64,000 nucleotides of DNA from NCBI GenBank assembly GCA_025677815.1, contig JAIXMP010000014.1, positions 62,001 through 126,000 on the forward strand, given 5' to 3'. The first letter of the stretch is position 1, and each line of letters begins with the position of its first letter. The notes below the pieces were generated by a model. That model was not told the origin of the DNA and made no database searches. It saw nothing but the letters and a program-made list of their open reading frames with translations. Below are positions 59,143 through 64,000 of this stretch, in pieces. Source of the stretch: Phascolomyces articulosus. Lineage: Eukaryota > Mucoromycota > Mucoromycetes > Mucorales > Lichtheimiaceae. The position numbers and the translations under genes are program-made.

Positions 59143-61213
59143 ATGGCGTTTCTCTTTCGATTGCTTCTCCTGCCACTTTTACTTTTCACTTTATACCACT
59201 TTTTTTTCAAAACCATGTCTGCTCAACGTAAACTTTGTATGATCCCTGGTAAGTAATACTTGTATTTTATTATCCATACCAATCCATGTATTTGTTGCTG
59301 GTATTGGATTGGGTTCCTTGGTCGTAGAGCAACTTTTTGTCGACTCTTTCTACGACAAGACGATAACGACAAAAACGGACAAGGTCACTTCTTTTTAGAC
59401 ATCATTAGCATCAGAATCACTAAAGTAAAAAATATATACAACGCGTTCATATAGGTCCCATCGAGTTCCACGAAGATGTCTTGGCTTCGATGGCTACTCC
59501 TGCCACCTCCCACGTCGACCCTCTTTTCGTTCCTGTCTTTGGTGAATCCATTGAAATGGTCCGTCAAGTTGTCTTGTCCGAAAAGGCTCAACCTTTCATC
59601 ACCTCTGGTTCTGGTACCCTTGGTTGGGACATGATGGTCAACTTGCTCGAGGCTGGTGATGAAGTTTTGGTTATCAGCACTGGTTACTTTGGTGATCACT
59701 TTGCTGAATGGTACGTGATGAATAACTATCTTGTGAAATATGGCGTGTGTTGGGCGTAAAAATAGAAAATACAAACAAATAAAAAAAATCAAGAGGAGGG
59801 GAGCTTTTGTGTTCTTATGGTGATAAATCATTTTATATATCTAACCCAACAATGAACATTGTTTAATTCTTATTAGTTTGGAAGTCTATGGTGCCAAGAT
59901 CACCACTTTGACCTCTGACGTTGGTGCTCGTCCCTCCAACGAAGAAATCAAGGCTGCCGTCTCTGCTAAGAAGTACAAGATGGTGACTGTTACCCACGTT
60001 GACACTTCGTAAGTATTTTTTATTCCAAATTCAGTTTAACTTTATATATTTGTAGTACATTAAAAAAAAGGAACCAGCTGAACCTTTTTTTTTGATATGC
60101 GACGTAACCGTTTTTCTACGCCTTTTTTTGGAAAAAAATTTGTAATCTCATTCATGTGTGTGTATATGTGTGATTCTATAGCACTGGTGTCTTGTCGGAC
60201 ATCAAGAGCGTTGCTGAGATTGTCAAGTCTATCTCTCCTGAAACCTTGGTTGTTGTTGATGGTGTCTGCTCCGTTGGCTCTGAAGAAATCCGTTTCGATC
60301 AATGGAATTTGGATGTTGTCATCACTGGTTCCCAAAAGGGCTTGGGTGTTCCCCCAGGTCTTTCCATCGTTGTTGCTTCTCCTCAAGCCATTGATGTTTT
60401 CAAGACCCGTAAGACTCCCGTTCCTTCCTACTACTCCAACTGGAACAAGTGGTTGCCCAGTAAGTATTATGATTATATTGTTGGAGAGGAAAAAGGAAGA
60501 ATATATATATATATATATATATATAACACAGTGATATATTATGGGAATGAAGAGGGAAATATATTTAAGACAATGATTATTAACTTTTTGTTTATGATAA
60601 TAGTCATGGAAGCTTATGAAGCTCGCAAGCCCGCTTACTTTGCTACCCCCGCTGTCCAATTGGTCTATGCCCTTCACACTTCCCTTAAGCAAATCGTTGC
60701 TGGTGGCGTTGAAGCTCGTTTCGCCAAGCACCAACAAGTTGCTGCTGATTTCAGAAAGACTGTCAAGGATTTGGGTTTGAAGCAAGTTGCTCAATCTGAA
60801 GAATCCTCTGCTAACGGTATGACCGCCATCTGGCTTCCTGAAGGCGTCACCGTTCCTCAATTGGTCCCTGCCTTGGCCTCCAAGGGTATCCAAATTGCTG
60901 GTGGTATCCACAAGGCTTGCGCTACTCAATACTTCAGAATTGGGTAAGTTTATTTATTTGTTTATGGGTGATTATGGGGGATGGAGGAAAGATAGATAGA
61001 TAGTTAGATAGTATTATGAGATTTTGACTGTTTGAGATAATTGTACAAAAAAAGTGCCATGAAAAGTTGAAACTAACAACAAATTTCTCTTTCTATCAAT
61101 GAATATCATATAGTCACATGGGTATCTCCGTCATGGAAGATGAACGTCAACACATTCAAAAGGTCAAGAATGCTCTTGTCAGCTCCCTTACCGAACTTGG
61201 TTATAAGGCTTGA
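59143..61213 (+). CDS. AGX1: Alanine-glyoxylate aminotransferase (class V, PLP)
   Basis: PLP enzyme that converts glyoxylate and alanine to glycine and pyruvate. Exons are 59143..59248, 59455..59710, 59877..60008, 60182..60459, 60604..60943 and 61114..61213; the protein is 403 residues. The PLP-binding lysine is K217 in VITGSQKGLGVPPGL, and D191 in VVVDGVCSVGSEE is the pyridine-N contact. HVDTSTGVLSDIKSV and PAYFATPAVQLVYALH are family-typical. A second in-frame ATG at 59215 would give a 379-residue form (MSAQRKLCMIPGP). The first 24 residues are hydrophobic with two basic residues (MAFLFRLLLLPLLLF), a plausible organelle or membrane signal. It ends GYKA, not a standard SKL-type peroxisomal signal. 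C-ending codon bias suggests high expression. Confidence 0.95.
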
Positions 61214-62067
61214 ATTTTTTATGAAGCTCGGTTATAAAATTATGTTTTGACCTAGCCTCATGATTATATATCTTTTCTATTACTACAACAACTACAGCAA
61301 CAACAACCTATATAAACCAACCGCAACACCCCTATATAACACAAACCTCACACACCATTCTTGTATAAAGTATATATATAAAAAAAATAATAAAAGACTT
61401 TTTTGTCGATCTGATCTTTTTAAAAAGCAAGGTGGTTATATCATCTTTTTGGGGAGGTGACAGTTGGGTAGATAGGAAAGCGATCACTATCTTGAAATTT
61501 TAATGGCGGAGTGTTTATAAGTTGAAAGAGTGTGTGAAATGTTGTGGGTATAAAAAGTTACTGTGCATTGAGTTCTGATTATAATGAAATGAAAGGCCAA
61601 GTTTGGATATATTGCCAACCGGAAAATCTTATATAAAAGCCCCGAATGCGGTTTATTGTTATTATTTATTATTCTACCCCGCAAACATGATCCGTGAGCA
61701 TCATCATAACTAGTTGTTTTGGTGGAACGACGTGTCAGGTCCCTCAATCGATAAGAGAACGAAACTTATAAAAAGAAAAAAAAGGACTTGAAACAAAGCA
61801 GGGTTTAAAAAAGAAAAGGGGGACCGTAGCAAAAATGGATTGTATTACGACAAGGTTTTCGCTTTTACCTTTTCCAGTCATTTTGATATATTTTTGTCAA
61901 TCACCAAAAACCTTGCATATAGTGAAACTTAGTATCTTATATATAAATAAGGTCCTTGTCTTTTTTTCTTTCTTTCTCTTTTTTTCTTTATCCTACTAGC
62001 ATCTTCTTTTATTTAATTCTATTCCATATACCCTTCTATTCTTATATATCTATAAAAAAAGTACACC
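61214..62067. other. Intergenic between aminotransferase and MFS transporter
   Basis: 3' flank, then a T/C-rich promoter stretch (61960-62060) with TATATATAAATAAG at about 61939-61952 that could serve as a TATA-like element. No gene seen. Confidence 0.4.
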
Positions 62068-63833
62068 ATGTTTTATATGCTTTGTAAATTGTTATATATC
62101 ACAGTCTTTGCCCTTTTATCCTCCGCACAATCTTATTTACCGCTTTATTATCGAGATGTTCTCAAGTTTTCCTCGGATCAAATTGGATTTACTGTTGCCA
62201 TTGCTCCTTGTGTGCAATCAATCGCATGTCCTATATGGACGTATATTGCTGATAAACGTCCCAAATTACATGGTATTACTATGGCAGTCACCAGCCTTAT
62301 CGGTGGCATTGCCGTCATGGGGATTATGGGTATTGGTCATTATGTACAAAACATTAACCAAAAAGAAGAAACGACTTCCAACAACAACAAAGAAGATAAT
62401 AATGATGTAATGCTTTTGGTGTGTACATTTGCTCTTGCCTTTGCATTTTTTACTCTCCCCAACACATCCATGGTGGATAGTGCTGTCATGAAGATTCTTG
62501 GTCCCAACAAAATTTTATATGGTAAGCCAATCTACCTATTTTTCTCATCTGCATAAAAAGTAAGCTGGATGAGAAAAAGATATTCAGTTAATAGAAGCAG
62601 AGATCGATTACAATCAATTCTAAATGATATATATATATATAGGTGAGCAAAGATTATGGGGTTCCATCTCGACCGGTTTGACCATCTTGGTGGTAGGTAT
62701 TCTGATTTCGGCTACAAACAATCTAGACAGCCTATTTTGGGTATTTGCTGCCTCTACTTTATGTTTCATGGTCTGTGCCTCGTTCGTCAATGTACAGCCA
62801 CCTGTGTCACCTCCACGGGATGAAGAACAAGAACGCTTGGTCCCACCTAATATGGATACTACTTATTATGTGGATTTAAGAAAAGAATTATCCCAACAAG
62901 ATTTTGATACAGACCATGAAGGAGATGATGTCGATGATGGCGCCAGTTATTTAACCGCTCCTCATGCCAATCAACGATTATTAAAATTAACAACCACTAC
63001 ATCGTTGGCTCGTACATTACGTGAAGAAGCCAATGATGCGATGGATTCCATCTCGGGTGTGAATTTAGGTCTTGCTGTATCTCGTGTCATGTCCGTCGAA
63101 CATGCCATGACGGGTATTTTAGAAGACTCGGCCTCGATTCAAGCACCTTCACGATCCATGTTGAAATCACCACGGGTGGTGACTTTTCTTATTACCACCC
63201 TTCTTTTTGGTCTCGTGTTATCCGTTCTTATTAATTTCTTGTTTTTGTTCTTGAGTCAAAGTTTACATATGCCTGCCTCATGGATGGGTTGGACCGGTCC
63301 CATTGGTGCCGTCACTGAATTATTATGTTTTTGTTTTTCAAAACAGGTAAATTGATTTTGTTTGAAGGAGACAAAAGGGGCTGTAGTAAAAAGTAAAAGA
63401 AGTGTTATTAATTGCAAGTTTTATTTATTATTGAATTCAGATGACTGAACGCTGGGGTGTTACAAACTTGATTATCTTTGCTCACATTGTCACGATTATT
63501 CGTTGTTTTGCTTATACGATGTTGATTCCTGATAATGTTATCAGTCATTTTGTAGGATTGTTTTTACAAACATTACATGGTATTGGTTTTGCTATCTTTT
63601 GGGCAACAGCCGTGAGTGAAATGGATAGTTTATTTCCACCAGAACAACGAGCCATGGCACAAGGCATTTTGGGTGGTTTAAATCAGGGGTTAGGCATGGG
63701 CCTAGGTGCTTTGTTTGGTGGTTATATCGATGCTTATTTTGGTACCGTTTGGATGTTTCGAAGTGCAGCCTTCCTCTGTGCTATTAGTATTGTCATTTTT
63801 TGTGTTGGACGTCATCCACGTTTTGACAATTAA
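62068..63833 (+). CDS. MFS transporter, MFS_1-like (MFSD6-type)
   Basis: Multi-helix membrane transporter; substrate unknown. Exons are 62068..62521, 62643..63346 and 63441..63833; the protein is 516 residues. Helix 1 begins at once (MFYMLCKLLYITVFALLSSA), and the loop 2-3 signature reads QIGFTVAIAPCVQSIACPIW, then IADKRPKLHGI, as in the MFS_1-like group. The central loop (about 215-320) is long, acidic and Ser/Thr-rich (NMDTTYYVDLRKELSQQDFD, DHEGDDVDDGAS), and is presumably cytosolic. The second half has PASWMGWTGPIGAVTELLCF, then a helix after the intron (LIIFAHIVTIIRCFAYTM), and AQGILGGLNQGLGMGLGALF. It ends RHPRFDN. No sugar-porter motif is present. Confidence 0.9.
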
Positions 63834-64000
63834 TAATTATATATACGATGTAAAAGTCATTATCACAACCATCCCTTTTCTTCCTCTAAACAATTCCATT
63901 ATTATATACCTATCCTACACATCCTATATACGACTCCAATTCAATCATCTAAAAATAATAAACTCTATATCTATATATTAATGAAGAAAATTCGAATGAT
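63834..64000. other. 3' flank of MFS gene, right edge
   Basis: AT-rich; no further gene visible before the window ends. Confidence 0.4.

Noticed and set aside
59385..59831. 148-codon minus-strand frame
   Set aside because: Antisense to exon 2 of the aminotransferase; no family features.
60060..60929. 289-codon minus-strand open frame across the aminotransferase
   Set aside because: It is antisense to conserved exons with correct splice sites and the PLP lysine on the plus strand; it arises from C-ending codon bias.

Overview
This is nuclear DNA from a fungus, most likely a Mucoromycota (Mucorales-type) species. The non-coding DNA is very AT-rich and full of homopolymers and microsatellites. 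Genes are split by many short GT..AG introns, mostly 45-250 nt. The gene set (TPR/F-box/LRR proteins, Scs7-type hydroxylases, a delta-12 desaturase, an expanded P450 family) fits that group. Exon structures were rebuilt by hand from splice sites, reading-frame phase and protein-family motifs. Every multi-exon gene given as intact has exon lengths that sum to a whole number of codons.

Layout. 0-5.6 kb: a TPR/F-box/LRR gene cut by the left edge, a decayed unrecognised gene, and a frameshifted fatty acid 2-hydroxylase. 5.6-8.6 kb: gene relics only. 8.6-13.9 kb: housekeeping block with a lysophosphatidate acyltransferase, an ER-membrane FKBP, a small Ala/Pro/Gln-rich protein and a 1-Cys peroxiredoxin. 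14-16.5 kb: a TC microsatellite and a gene relic. 16.5-22.7 kb: two tandem TPR/F-box/LRR paralogues, then an intact second fatty acid 2-hydroxylase. 24.5-27.4 kb: a 13-exon sugar transporter with a 5-nt microexon. 29.1-30.6 kb: a delta-12 desaturase with two indels. 30.6-34.9 kb: a gene desert carrying a 10-bp-phased TTTAAA array. 34.9-38.7 kb: a GNAT acetyltransferase and a Ser-rich coiled-coil protein. 39.8-42.9 kb: a seven-helix membrane protein with a Gln-rich tail, and its decayed tandem copy. 43.3-52.7 kb: three related cytochrome P450 genes, the middle one inverted and carrying an internal Lys/Ser/Thr repeat and an extreme acidic tail. 52.7-56.3 kb: paired inverted repeats in front of a decayed unrecognised gene. 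56.4-63.8 kb: a rhodanese-like/methyltransferase fusion, an alanine-glyoxylate aminotransferase with two in-frame starts, and an MFS transporter.

How the genes fit together. Lipid metabolism is over-represented: acyltransferase, two sphingolipid-type hydroxylases and a delta-12 desaturase. They are scattered on both strands, so this is not a pathway cluster. The P450 genes share exon boundaries and arose by local duplication. The F-box genes, 2-hydroxylases and seven-helix genes also occur as local duplicates, and in two of these families one copy is broken. The window therefore shows active gene birth and decay. No tRNA, rRNA, CRISPR array or intact transposon was recognised.
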